Assembly: GCA_028684095.1 (NCBI GenBank)
Contig: JAQUGQ010000011.1
Span: forward strand, 1-56,165
Direction of reading: 5' to 3'
From: Clostridia bacterium
Lineage (GTDB): Bacteria; Bacillota; Clostridia; TANB77; CAG-465
Length of the DNA stretch: 56,165 bases
The notes below the pieces were generated by a model. That model saw only the letters and a list, made by a program, of their open reading frames with translations. It made no database searches and was not told where the DNA came from. Below are positions 33,434-42,697 of the stretch, piece by piece (position 1 is the first letter of the stretch; each line of letters starts with the position of its first letter). The position numbers and the translations under genes were made by a program.

Positions 33434-33973
33434 ATGGATATTAAAGGAACAAAAACAGAGGCAAACTTAATGACTGCATTTGCAGGTGAGTCTCAAGCTA
33501 GAAATAAATATACATATTATGCTTCAAAAGCGAAAAAAGATGGATATGAGCAAATAGCTAATATATTTGAAGAAACAGCTGGTAATGAAAAAGAACATGC
33601 TAAATTATGGTTTAAAGCATTGCATGGTGATAACATACCATCTACAATAAATAATTTAAAAGATGCTGCAAATGGTGAAAAATATGAGTGGACAGAAATG
33701 TATGCTAGATTTGCTAAAGAGGCAAGTGAAGAAGGATTTAATGAAATTGCTAGTTTGTTTGAACAAGTGGCTTCAATAGAAAAAGAACATGAAAAAAGAT
33801 ATTTAGATTTACTTAAAAACATAGAAGAAGGTACGGTATTCAAAAAAGATGGTATTAGTATATGGAAATGCTTAAACTGTGGATATATACATACATCAAA
33901 TGTAGCTCCAATTATGTGTCCAGTATGTAAACATCCACAAAGCTATTTTGAATTACAATCAGAAAATTATTAA
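33434..33973 (+). CDS. rbr: Rubrerythrin
   Basis: 179-aa NADH-linked peroxidase of anaerobes. The ferritin-like diiron domain has two E-xx-H pairs (NEKEH at about 50-54, IEKEH at about 114-118) plus Glu in [11 protein letters not shown] and [10 protein letters not shown]-terminal rubredoxin-like Fe(SCys)4 domain has CLNCGYIH and [11 protein letters not shown] (about 143-172). Reduces H2O2 using electrons from rubredoxin. Monocistronic with its own promoter and terminator. Confidence 0.95.
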   Translation: MDIKGTKTEANLMTAFAGESQARNKYTYYASKAKKDGYEQIANIFEETAGNEKEHAKLWFKALHGDNIPSTINNLKDAANGEKYEWTEMYARFAKEASEEGFNEIASLFEQVASIEKEHEKRYLDLLKNIEEGTVFKKDGISIWKCLNCGYIHTSNVAPIMCPVCKHPQSYFELQSENY

Positions 33974-34020
33974 AATGGAGAGAATTAATATAACTTAATA
34001 AAATAATAAATAAAAAATAG

Positions 34021-34060
34021 GATACAAGTCAATATTTTCAGCTTGTATCTTATTTTTTTG
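34021..34060 (+). terminator. Terminator of rubrerythrin
   Basis: GATACAAG (34021-34028) / CTTGTATC (34042-34049) with a long loop and TTATTTTTTT tail. Confidence 0.75.
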
Positions 34061-34150
34061 TTTATATAAAATTATTTGGTAAATTTTCTTTATTTTCTTT
34101 ATTTTTAATATTTTTATGATATAATATATTTGTATAAAAGTGAGGTAAAT

Positions 34151-36163
34151 ATGGAACAAATAGATATGTTTGAAAACAAAGAAAAAGCTCTAGATTTAAA
34201 AAGAATAAATAAATTAAGAAAAGAAATAAAAAATAATAATATAGCATACCATATTCATGATAAGCCATTAATTTCTGATTTTGAATATGATAAGTTAACT
34301 CAAGAACTAAGAAAATTAGAAATGAAATATCCAGAAAGTATAACCTTAGATTCTCCAACTCAAAATATTGGTGGTGAGAAAAAAGATATATTTTCTGATG
34401 TAAAACATGAAGTTCCTATGCAAAGCTTGCAGGATGTTTTTAATTTTGAGGATGTTCTATCTTTTACAAATAAAATAAGAAAAGAGTATGGTAAAGAAAT
34501 AGAATTTGTTGTTGAAACTAAAATAGATGGACTTTCTGTATCTTTAGAATATGAAGAGGGTAAGTTAGTTAGAGGATCAACTAGAGGTGATGGATTAGTT
34601 GGAGAAGATGTTACAGCTAATATATTATGTATAAAAAGTATACCTGATTTATTGCCGGTTAATGATACAATTGAAGTAAGAGGAGAAGTATATCTTCCTA
34701 GAAGTGAATTTAATAGATTGAATAAAGAGTTAGAATTAGCGGGTAAAAAATTACTTGCAAATCCTAGAAATGCAGCAGCTGGAACACTTAGACAATTAAA
34801 CACAGAATTAGTTAAACACAGAGATTTAAATATATTTGTTTTTAATGTACAAAAATGTACATCTAAAAAATTTACTAAACATAGTGAGAGTTTAGACTAT
34901 TGTAAAAATCTTGGGATACATACATTAGAGTATTCAAAGATATGTAAAACAGATGATGATGTTATATCTTCAATTGAAGATATAGGAAAGCTTAGAGATA
35001 ACTTAGAATATGATATTGATGGTGCAGTAGTTAAAATTAATGATTTGAAACTTAGAAATACCTTAGGTACAACCGTTAAAGTTCCTAAGTGGGCAGTAGC
35101 ATACAAATATCCACCAGAACAAAGAGAAACTAGTATTACTGATATAATAATACAAGTTGGTAGAACAGGTAAATTAACTCCTATGGCAGTTTTAAATCCA
35201 GTTAAAGTAGCTGGTTCTATCATATCTAGTGCAACTCTTCATAATTTTGATTATATTAAAGAAAAAGATATACGTATAGGAGATATTTGTGTAGTTCAAA
35301 AAGCTGGTGATGTTATACCAGAAATAGATCATATAATAAAAGAAAACAGAAATGGAACAGAAATTGAAATTGAAGTTCCTACAGTATGTCCAGTATGTGG
35401 TGAAAATCTTGAAAAAGATGAAGAAATAGTTGATATAAGATGTATAAATTTAGAATGTCCATCTCTTATATATAGAAGCATACTTCATTTTGCTTCAAGA
35501 GATTGTATGGATATTAGTGGTCTTGGAGATAGTATAACTGAAAAATTAATAGATAATAATATGGTACAAGATGTGGCAGATATATATTATTTAAAATATG
35601 AAGACTTTCTAGAACTTGATAATTTTAAAGATAAATCAGCAAATAATTTAATAAATTCAATAAACAGTACTAAAAACAATAGTTTGGATAAACTAATATT
35701 TGGATTAGGAATAAGAAATATTGGTAAGAAAGCTGCCAAAGTTCTTTCTGAAAACTATGAAGATATATATGAAATAATGGATAAAAGGGTAGAAGAGTTA
35801 ACAAATCTATCTGATTTTGGACTTGTTATGGCTGAATCTGTTGTAAATTTCTTTAGAAAAGATAAAACAAAAGAAATTATAAATAAATTACAAAAAGCAG
35901 GAGTTAATTTAAAAGGTAGAAAAAAAGATTTGTTATCAAATAAATTAGAAGCATTAACTTTTTGTATAACTGGTTCTTTTGATAATTATTCTAGAGATGA
36001 TATAGCAAATTTAATTGAACAAAATGGTGGGAAATATGCTTCTACCGTATCTAAAAAAACTTCATATCTAGTAGCTGGAGAAGATGGTGGAAGTAAGCTA
36101 CAAAAAGCAGAGTTATTAGGAGTTAAGATTATAACAATTAATGAGTTAAATGAAATAATATAA
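34151..36163 (+). CDS. ligA: NAD-dependent DNA ligase LigA
   Basis: 670 aa, full length. Ia/adenylation domain with KIDG active-site Lys (ETKIDGLSVSLEYEEG, about 114-128), RGDGLVGEDVT, then the OB fold (VGRTGKLTPMAVL), Zn finger (CPVCGENL... CINLEC, about 407-430), helix-hairpin-helix repeats and a C-terminal BRCT domain (about 592-670). Seals nicks in replication and repair. Start ATG 34151 with GTGAGGT upstream; an in-frame opening at 34130 is not supported by an RBS. Confidence 0.96.
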   Translation: MEQIDMFENKEKALDLKRINKLRKEIKNNNIAYHIHDKPLISDFEYDKLTQELRKLEMKYPESITLDSPTQNIGGEKKDIFSDVKHEVPMQSLQDVFNFEDVLSFTNKIRKEYGKEIEFVVETKIDGLSVSLEYEEGKLVRGSTRGDGLVGEDVTANILCIKSIPDLLPVNDTIEVRGEVYLPRSEFNRLNKELELAGKKLLANPRNAAAGTLRQLNTELVKHRDLNIFVFNVQKCTSKKFTKHSESLDYCKNLGIHTLEYSKICKTDDDVISSIEDIGKLRDNLEYDIDGAVVKINDLKLRNTLGTTVKVPKWAVAYKYPPEQRETSITDIIIQVGRTGKLTPMAVLNPVKVAGSIISSATLHNFDYIKEKDIRIGDICVVQKAGDVIPEIDHIIKENRNGTEIEIEVPTVCPVCGENLEKDEEIVDIRCINLECPSLIYRSILHFASRDCMDISGLGDSITEKLIDNNMVQDVADIYYLKYEDFLELDNFKDKSANNLINSINSTKNNSLDKLIFGLGIRNIGKKAAKVLSENYEDIYEIMDKRVEELTNLSDFGLVMAESVVNFFRKDKTKEIINKLQKAGVNLKGRKKDLLSNKLEALTFCITGSFDNYSRDDIANLIEQNGGKYASTVSKKTSYLVAGEDGGSKLQKAELLGVKIITINELNEII

Positions 36164-36179
36164 TAATATATAAAAAATA

Positions 36180-36208
36180 TTGACAAAAAAATATATATAT
36201 TATATAAT
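36180..36208 (+). promoter_or_regulatory. Promoter of array gene A
   Basis: TTGACA (36180-36185), 17-bp spacer, TATAAT (36203-36208). Nearly the same 29-bp block drives array genes E, F, G and H. Confidence 0.85.
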
Positions 36209-36262
36209 TGTATTATTTTGAAAATATAATGATTATTCAAAAGAAAAATGGAGGTATTTTAA

Positions 36263-37468
36263 GTGAGTAGAAAAAAAGGTATATCATTAATAGTATTAGT
36301 AATAACAATAATAGTTATAATAATACTAGCAGGAGCAGTAATATTAAGCTTAGCAAATAACAATCCAATAGAATCAGCAAATGAAGCAATGTTTAAATCA
36401 AATATATCAGAATATAATTCAGAGCTTGCACTGGCTGTATCAGATGAGTATTTGAAAAACAGTTCCTTTGAACCAAGTACATTTAATGTAGGGGTTTGGG
36501 ATGGAACTGGTGATGGAACTGGAACAATAAAAGAATATATAACAAGTATAACACCAGAAGACGGAGCAAAATTTGTGATACAAAATAGTAAGTTAGTATA
36601 TGTAGGAGAAGATAATACTGAAAGATTTTGGGTTACAGGAATGGAAGTAGTAGCAGTAAATGTAATAGCAACAGAAAATTCAACAGTAAATGGACAAGCG
36701 GCAACATATCAAAATCCAATTATACCAACAGGATTTAAAGCAATAAATGATGGAACAGTATGGCCAACAGATTGGAATACAGGACTAGTAATAGAAGATG
36801 CAAGTGGTAATCAGTTTGTATGGGTACCAGTAGACGGAGAAAATGTGTCATATGCAAAAAACTTTACTTATCCAACAAACTACGGTGCGACATCTTTAAA
36901 TACAACAGATGATGAATTACCAGATGAAGTAACAAGTGAAACAAATCAAATAACAAAATATGGTGGATTCTATATAGCAAGATATGAAGCAGGAAATTCA
37001 TCTAATATTTTAGTAAGTAAAAAAAATGCAACAGTATGGAGTAATATTAGTTATGATAATGCAAAATTAAATTCAGAATTAATGTATACTACATCAGAAG
37101 TAAAAAGTGGGATTATAACAGGAACTCAGTGGGATACAACAATGGAATGGATAAATGATTCTGGAAAAAGTGTAATAGATAGTAGAACATGGGGAAATCA
37201 TTCTAATTCATTAAATCCTGCAGATGTAGTAGGATATGGAAGTAGACAAGTAGCAGGATATAGTGAATATTGGAAATCAAATAATATATATGATCTAGCA
37301 GGAAATGTATGGGAATGGACAAATGAGATTTATAGCTCTTACCGTATTTGTCGAGGAGATGACTTTGCATTTGGTGGTAATGAAGTTCCAGCTTCTTTTC
37401 GTGACAATCATCTTCCAAATGACGTAGATAGTGACATATCTACCCGTATAGTACTTTATATATTGTAG
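36263..37468 (+). CDS. Array gene A: prepilin-like N-terminus + FGE/C-type-lectin variable protein
   Basis: 401 aa. The N-terminus (KKGISLIVLVITIIVIIILAG, about 3-24) resembles a type IV prepilin/pseudopilin signal and helix but lacks the Glu at +5, so it may act as a membrane anchor. The C-terminal half is an SUMF1/FGE-sulfatase-type C-type-lectin fold: GNQFVWVPVDGE, YGGFYIARYEAG, QWDTTMEWI, IYDLAGNVWEWTNE (about 354-367). The last 43 codons (from 37340) form a putative DGR variable region ending TRIVLYIL. GTG start behind GGAGGT. First gene of the A-B-C cluster. Presumed surface ligand binder, by inference. Confidence 0.8.
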   Translation: MSRKKGISLIVLVITIIVIIILAGAVILSLANNNPIESANEAMFKSNISEYNSELALAVSDEYLKNSSFEPSTFNVGVWDGTGDGTGTIKEYITSITPEDGAKFVIQNSKLVYVGEDNTERFWVTGMEVVAVNVIATENSTVNGQAATYQNPIIPTGFKAINDGTVWPTDWNTGLVIEDASGNQFVWVPVDGENVSYAKNFTYPTNYGATSLNTTDDELPDEVTSETNQITKYGGFYIARYEAGNSSNILVSKKNATVWSNISYDNAKLNSELMYTTSEVKSGIITGTQWDTTMEWINDSGKSVIDSRTWGNHSNSLNPADVVGYGSRQVAGYSEYWKSNNIYDLAGNVWEWTNEIYSSYRICRGDDFAFGGNEVPASFRDNHLPNDVDSDISTRIVLYIL

Positions 37469-37564
37469 CTATTATTTGTTAAGAAAGTGTTTTTTTAAAA
37501 ATTATATGATTTAACAACTAGTTTTAGATTAATATATTTATTCAAAAAAATGGAGGTATTTTGA

Positions 37565-38860
37565 GTGAAAATAAAAAAAGGTATATCATTAATAGTATTA
37601 GTAATAACAATAATAGTTATAATAATATTAGCAGGAGCAGTAATATTAAGCTTAGCAAATAACAATCCAATAGAATCAGCAAATGAAGCAACGTTTAAAT
37701 CAAATATATCAGAATATAATTCAGAGCTTGCACTGGCTGTATCAGATGAGTATTTGAAAAACAGGTCCTTTAATACAAGTACATTTAATGCAAGTGTTTG
37801 GGATGGAACTGGTGATGGAAATGGAACAATAAAAGAATATATAACAAGTATAACACCAGAAGATGGGGCAAAATTTGAAATACAAAATAGTAAATTAGTA
37901 TATGTAGGAACAAATCAAATAGAAAAGGATTATCTTACAGAAATTGGAATAGCAAATGGATCTCAAATTGTAATTGGATTAGGAGTAAATGTAATAGCAA
38001 CAGAAAACACAACAGTAAATGGAGAAGCGGCAACATGTCAAAATCCAATTGTGCCAAAAGGATTTAAAGCAATAAATGATGGAACAGTATGGCCAACAGA
38101 TTGGAATGAAGGACTAGTAATAGAAGATTCAAGTGGTAATCAGTTTGTATGGGTACCAGTAGATGGAGAAAATGTACCATATACAAAATGGTGTACAACA
38201 GGATTTACATATGCAGATACAACAGATGACACATTACCATCAGGAATAATTGAAATAGATCAAATAAATTCTTACGGTGGATTTTATATAGCAAGATATG
38301 AAGCAATGTTTGATTATAATGGAGGAAGCATAAGAGTAGCAAGTAAAAAGAGTACAAATCTTACAACAATAGATTGGGTAGCAACAAGAGATAATGCACA
38401 TACAGGATATGTCTGGAATTTTGTAAACTATACAGAGTCAAAATCATATGCAGAAAATATGGCACAAAGTTATGGATATGATTCAGCAAGTGTAACAACA
38501 AACTTAATAACAGGAACTCAGTGGGATACAGCGATGGAATGGATAAATGATTCTGGAAAAAGTGTAACAGATAGTACAACATGGGGAAATTATATCAATT
38601 CAGTATCACCAGCAAATTTACCAGAAATGGGATTTTTACAAATATCAGGATTTAGTGAATATTGGAAAGCAAATAATATATACGATTTAGCAGGAAACAC
38701 AAGGGAATGGATACATGAAATATATATGACTCAATTTGTGAATCGTGGTGGTGGTTGTGGTAATGATGGTGTTATTAATCCAGCTGCTTACCGTAGTAGT
38801 AGAGTTGAATCTACTTCTAATAACTATTTGACATTTCGTATAGCACTATATATAAAATAA
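37565..38860 (+). CDS. Array gene B: prepilin-like + FGE/C-type-lectin variable protein
   Basis: 431 aa, paralogue of gene A with a nearly identical first 60 codons. It is longer between the lectin landmarks: it has the MFDYNGGSIRVASKKS insertion (about 250) that is also present in gene F. The lectin core is NQFVWVPVDGE, GGFYIARYEA, QWDTAMEWI, IYDLAGNTREWIHE. The putative variable end (about 38730-38860) reads ...NRGGGCGNDGV-- PAAYR-- LTFRIALYIK, with its end codon changed (AAA-TAA rather than TTG-TAG). GTG start with GGAGGT; 96 nt from A with no strong promoter, so probably cotranscribed. Confidence 0.8.
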   Translation: MKIKKGISLIVLVITIIVIIILAGAVILSLANNNPIESANEATFKSNISEYNSELALAVSDEYLKNRSFNTSTFNASVWDGTGDGNGTIKEYITSITPEDGAKFEIQNSKLVYVGTNQIEKDYLTEIGIANGSQIVIGLGVNVIATENTTVNGEAATCQNPIVPKGFKAINDGTVWPTDWNEGLVIEDSSGNQFVWVPVDGENVPYTKWCTTGFTYADTTDDTLPSGIIEIDQINSYGGFYIARYEAMFDYNGGSIRVASKKSTNLTTIDWVATRDNAHTGYVWNFVNYTESKSYAENMAQSYGYDSASVTTNLITGTQWDTAMEWINDSGKSVTDSTTWGNYINSVSPANLPEMGFLQISGFSEYWKANNIYDLAGNTREWIHEIYMTQFVNRGGGCGNDGVINPAAYRSSRVESTSNNYLTFRIALYIK

Positions 38861-38873
38861 GGAGGTATTTTAA

Positions 38874-40097
38874 ATGAAAGAAAATAAAGGTATATCACTT
38901 ATAGTATTAGTTATAACAATAATAGTTATAATAATACTAGCAGGAGCAGTAATATTAAGCTTAGCAAATAACAATCCAATAGAATCAGCAAATGAAGCAA
39001 CGTTTAAAACCAATGTAGCGGAATACAATTCGGAACTTGCAATGGCTATAGCAAATGAATATATACAAGATAATTCTTTTGATTCAGCAACATTTAACGC
39101 AGGAGTATGGGATGGAACTGGTGATGGAACTGGAACAATAAAGGAATATATAACAAGTATGTCTGAAGTAGATGCAGTAAAATATGAAATACAAAGTAGT
39201 AAATTAGTATATGTAGGAACAAATCAAATAGAAAAGGATTATCTTACAGAAATTGGAATAGAAATTATATTAGGAGTAAATGTAATAGCAACAGGAAACG
39301 CAACAGTAAATGGAGAAGTAGCAACATATCAAAATCCAATTGTGCCAACAGGATTTAAAGCAATAAATGATGGAACAGTATGGCCAACAGATTGGAATAC
39401 AGGACTAGTAATAGAAGATTCAAGTGGTAATCAGTTTGTATGGGTACCAGTAAATGGAACAGATGTATCGTATGCTAAAAACTTTACTTATCCATCATAT
39501 TACAGTGCAACATCTGGTAATACATCAGATGATACATTACCAGATGAAGTAACAAGTGAATTATCACAAATAACAACTTATGGAGGATTTTATATATCAA
39601 GATATGAAGCGGGAAAAGAAGGTGTTAGTACATTAGTAAGTAAAAATCATGCAATAGTATGGAATCATATTAATTATAATGATGCAAAAGCAAAAGCAGA
39701 GTCAATGTTCGATACAGCAGAAATTAAAAGTGGATTAATGACTGGAGCACAATGGGATACAACATTAGAATGGTTAAATGATTCAGGTAAGATTGTAACA
39801 AATAGTATTACTTGGGGAAATCATTATAATTCAGTATTTCCTGCAAATGTAGCAGGATACGGAAGTGTACAAGTAGCAGGATTTAGTGAATATTGGAAAG
39901 CAAATAACATATATGATATAGCAGGAAACACATGTGAATGGACAACTGAGGTATATAACTCTGAACGTGTTTTTCGTGGCGGTGACTATAGTTATAATGG
40001 TAGTGACAGCGGCTATCCAGCAGCTTTTCGTTATAATGGTGTTACTGGTATTCAATACGATTCATTAGCTTTCCGTGAGGTACTTTATATATTGTAG
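38874..40097 (+). CDS. Array gene C: prepilin-like + FGE/C-type-lectin variable protein
   Basis: 407 aa, paralogue of A and B; 13 nt after B with SD AAGGAGGT, so clearly in the same transcript. N-terminal KGISLIVLVITIIVIIILAG helix; lectin core NQFVWVPVNGTDV, GGFYISRYEAG, QWDTTLEWL, NIYDIAGNTCEWTTEV. The putative variable region (about 39962-40097) is rich in NNT/NNC codons and reads RGGDYSYNGSDSG-PAAFRYNG-VTGIQYDSLAFREVLYIL. Presumed surface-displayed ligand-binding protein. Confidence 0.8.
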   Translation: MKENKGISLIVLVITIIVIIILAGAVILSLANNNPIESANEATFKTNVAEYNSELAMAIANEYIQDNSFDSATFNAGVWDGTGDGTGTIKEYITSMSEVDAVKYEIQSSKLVYVGTNQIEKDYLTEIGIEIILGVNVIATGNATVNGEVATYQNPIVPTGFKAINDGTVWPTDWNTGLVIEDSSGNQFVWVPVNGTDVSYAKNFTYPSYYSATSGNTSDDTLPDEVTSELSQITTYGGFYISRYEAGKEGVSTLVSKNHAIVWNHINYNDAKAKAESMFDTAEIKSGLMTGAQWDTTLEWLNDSGKIVTNSITWGNHYNSVFPANVAGYGSVQVAGFSEYWKANNIYDIAGNTCEWTTEVYNSERVFRGGDYSYNGSDSGYPAAFRYNGVTGIQYDSLAFREVLYIL

Positions 40098-40103
40098 AAC
40101 TAA

Positions 40104-40152
40104 TAAAATAATAGAGTTTAAGTTGTAAAAGAGACTTACACTCTATTATTTT
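40104..40152 (+). terminator. Terminator of the A-B-C cluster
   Basis: AAAATAATAGAGT / ACTCTATTATTTTTT arms around a 24-nt loop, directly after gene C. Confidence 0.75.
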
Positions 40153-40163
40153 TTATTCATCTC

Positions 40164-40192
40164 TTGATTTAATTACCTTTTTATTGTATAAT
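40164..40192 (+). promoter_or_regulatory. Promoter of topB
   Basis: TTGATT (40164-40169), 17-bp spacer, TATAAT (40187-40192); the transcript would have a very short leader before GTG 40208. Confidence 0.55.
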
Positions 40193-40207
40193 GTAGAGGT
40201 TAAGTAG

Positions 40208-42194
40208 GTGAACAATATAAAGAAGTTAATAATATCAGAGAAACCTAGTGTAGCTAAAGAATTTGCTAGAGTACTAAAAGTAAATGCTAGATCACAAAAC
40301 GGTTATTTAGAATCAGATGATTATGTTATAACTTGGTGCATACGGGCATTTAGTTACAATGAGTTATCCAGATAAATATGATGAAAAGTTAAAGTTTTGG
40401 AATTTATATAGTCTTCCTTTTGTACCTAAAGAATATAAATATGAAGTTATAGATAGTGTATCGGGACAATATAATATTGTAAGTAAATTACTCAATAGAG
40501 AAGATATAGAAACTATTTATGTATGCACCGATTCAGGTAGAGAAGGTGAATATATATATAGACTTGTTGATAGTATGGCTAATGTTAAGTGTACAGATAA
40601 AAGAAGAGTTTGGATAGATTCACAAACAGAGGAAGCTATATTAGACGGAATAAAGAATGCTAAAGCACTTAGTGAATACGATGCTTTAGCTAATAGTGCT
40701 TATTTAAGAGCAAAAGAGGATTATTTAATAGGCATAAACTTTTCCAGGGTTTTATCTGTTGTTTACGGAAAAAGTTTAGCTAAGAAAATAGAAGAAGATA
40801 AAGCAAGTATATCAATAGGAAGAGTTATGACTTGTGTGCTTGGTATGATAGTAAATAGAGAAAGAGAAATACGAGATTTTGTTAAACTTAAATTTTATAA
40901 ATTAGAAGGAAGTTTTGGATTAGAGAGTGTTTTTTTAGCAGATTGGAAAGTAGCAGAAAATTCTAAATATTTTAATTCACCTATGTTATATAGTGAAACA
41001 GGTTTTTTAAAAGAAAGTAGTGCAATAGAAGCAAAAGAATATATACTAAAAAACAAGGATAATGTAGTTATATCTGAAATAAGTAAAAAAACTATAAAAG
41101 AAAATGCTCCACTATTGTTTAACTTAGCAGAACTTCAAAATGAGTGTACAAGAAGATTTAAAATTAGTCCAGATGATACGTTAAAAGCAGCACAAATTTT
41201 GTATGAAAAAAAAATGCTCACATATCCTAGAACAGATGCTAGAGTATTATCTACATCAGCTGCAAAGGAAATAAGTAAAAACTTAAATGGAATAGTTAAA
41301 GGAAATAATCAAGAATATATAAAAAGTATACTAGATAAAATGATAGCAGAAAAATATTCTATAAATATACTTAAAACAAAATATGTTAATGATGCAAAAG
41401 TAACAGACCATTATGCATTAGTTCCAACTGGGCAAGGTTTTGAAAATTACAACAGTTTATCTGATTTAGAAAAGAATATATTTAACATGGTTATAATAAG
41501 ATTTTTGTGTATATTTTATCCTGCTGCAGAATTTAGTAAAATAAATTTGATAATAAATGTAAATTGTAGTGATGCAAAAGAAAGTTTTTTTACATCTGGT
41601 AAGGTATGTATAAAAGAAGGATATTTGGAAGTTATAAACAAAGAAAAAGAAGAAAATTTAAAAAAGATAATTAATCAAGATGAAGTAACTTCTGAAAATA
41701 AAGAGTTAGATGAAGTTGAAAATAATATAGATATTTTAAAGAGTTTTAAAAAAGGTCAGAAGATAGTACTGAATGATATTGAGATAAAAACTGGTGAGAC
41801 AAGTTCTTCTACTAGATATAATTCTGGTTCTATGATTCTTGCTATGGAAAATGCAGGTAAACTTATTGAAGATGATAAGCTAAGAGAACAAATTAAATCT
41901 GCTGGTATCGGAACAAGTGCAACAAGAGCTGAAATTATGAAAAAATTAGAGAGAATAGGTTATATAGCTTTAAATAAAAAAACTCAAATACTTACACCAA
42001 CTAAAAAAGGTGAAGCAATATATGATATAGTAAAAGCATCCATGAATGATTTACTTAATCCTGAGCTTACTGCAAGTTGGGAAAAAGGTTTAAATATGGT
42101 TGCAACTAAAGAAATCCAGCCACAGGAATTTGTTAATAAATTAGAAAAATATATAAATACAAAGGTGAATAAATTTAAAAATTATGGTTGTTAA
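40208..42194 (+). pseudogene. topB: DNA topoisomerase III with a one-base frameshift near the N-terminus
   Basis: Type IA topoisomerase. Reading from GTG 40208 gives NNIKKLIISEKPSVAKEFARVLKV (toprim start, residues 1-25) and ends TWCI. At 40343 a single extra C shifts the frame: without it the reading is ...TWCIGHLVTMSYPDKYD, continuing in the long frame from 40359. The rest is intact: TDSGREGEYIYR (toprim DxD-like), ISIGRVMTCVLGMIV with the active-site region LTYPRTDARVLS (catalytic Tyr, about residue 330), and GIGTSATRAEIMKKL. Either a recent loss-of-function mutation or a sequence error. Internal start at 40359 would lack the toprim N-terminus. Confidence 0.85.
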
Positions 42195-42208
42195 AGGAGA
42201 GTTTTAAT

Positions 42209-42649
42209 ATGAAAAAATACGTAGTTATATTGTTATTTAATGAGGATATGTCAAAAATATTATTAATGAAAAGAAAGAAGAATCCCTATATAGGTCTATA
42301 TAATGGAATAGGCGGAAAGATTGAAGAAAATGAAAGTGTTTTTGAATGTTGTTTGCGAGAAACAATAGAAGAAATAAATGTACATTTAATGAATCCTAGA
42401 CTTTTAGTTACATGTACATATCCAGAAAGTAATAAATTACATAAAAATTCTAATATTGAATTAAATGTTATGTATGATATTACAGAGGAATCTGAATTTG
42501 AAGAAAATGAAGAAGGAACATTTGAATGGTTATCAACAGACTTTGTACTCAATACAAATAATAAATTAATAGCAGGATACGGTAATGTAGGATTATTTAC
42601 AAGAGAAATATTAGAGTTAGAAAATAAAAATGATTTTTATAAAGTTTAA
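42209..42649 (+). CDS. Nudix hydrolase
   Basis: 146-aa pyrophosphohydrolase. Nudix box GGKIEENESVFECCLRETIEEI (about 37-58) fits GX5EX7REUXEEXGU except the last Gly region. Likely MutT/8-oxo-dGTP- or nucleotide-sugar-type substrate; not resolvable. Start ATG 42209 with AAAGGAG; the preceding frame begins inside topB. Confidence 0.88.
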   Translation: MKKYVVILLFNEDMSKILLMKRKKNPYIGLYNGIGGKIEENESVFECCLRETIEEINVHLMNPRLLVTCTYPESNKLHKNSNIELNVMYDITEESEFEENEEGTFEWLSTDFVLNTNNKLIAGYGNVGLFTREILELENKNDFYKV

Positions 42650-42697
42650 TTCATTACTGAGAATATAAGCAAATCTTGTTAATTAAAGGAGGCATTC

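Noticed and set aside
33517-33843. Antisense open frame over rubrerythrin, and similar frames opposite other genes
   Set aside because: No RBS or promoter and composition mirrors the sense gene; typical shadow frames of AT-rich coding DNA.
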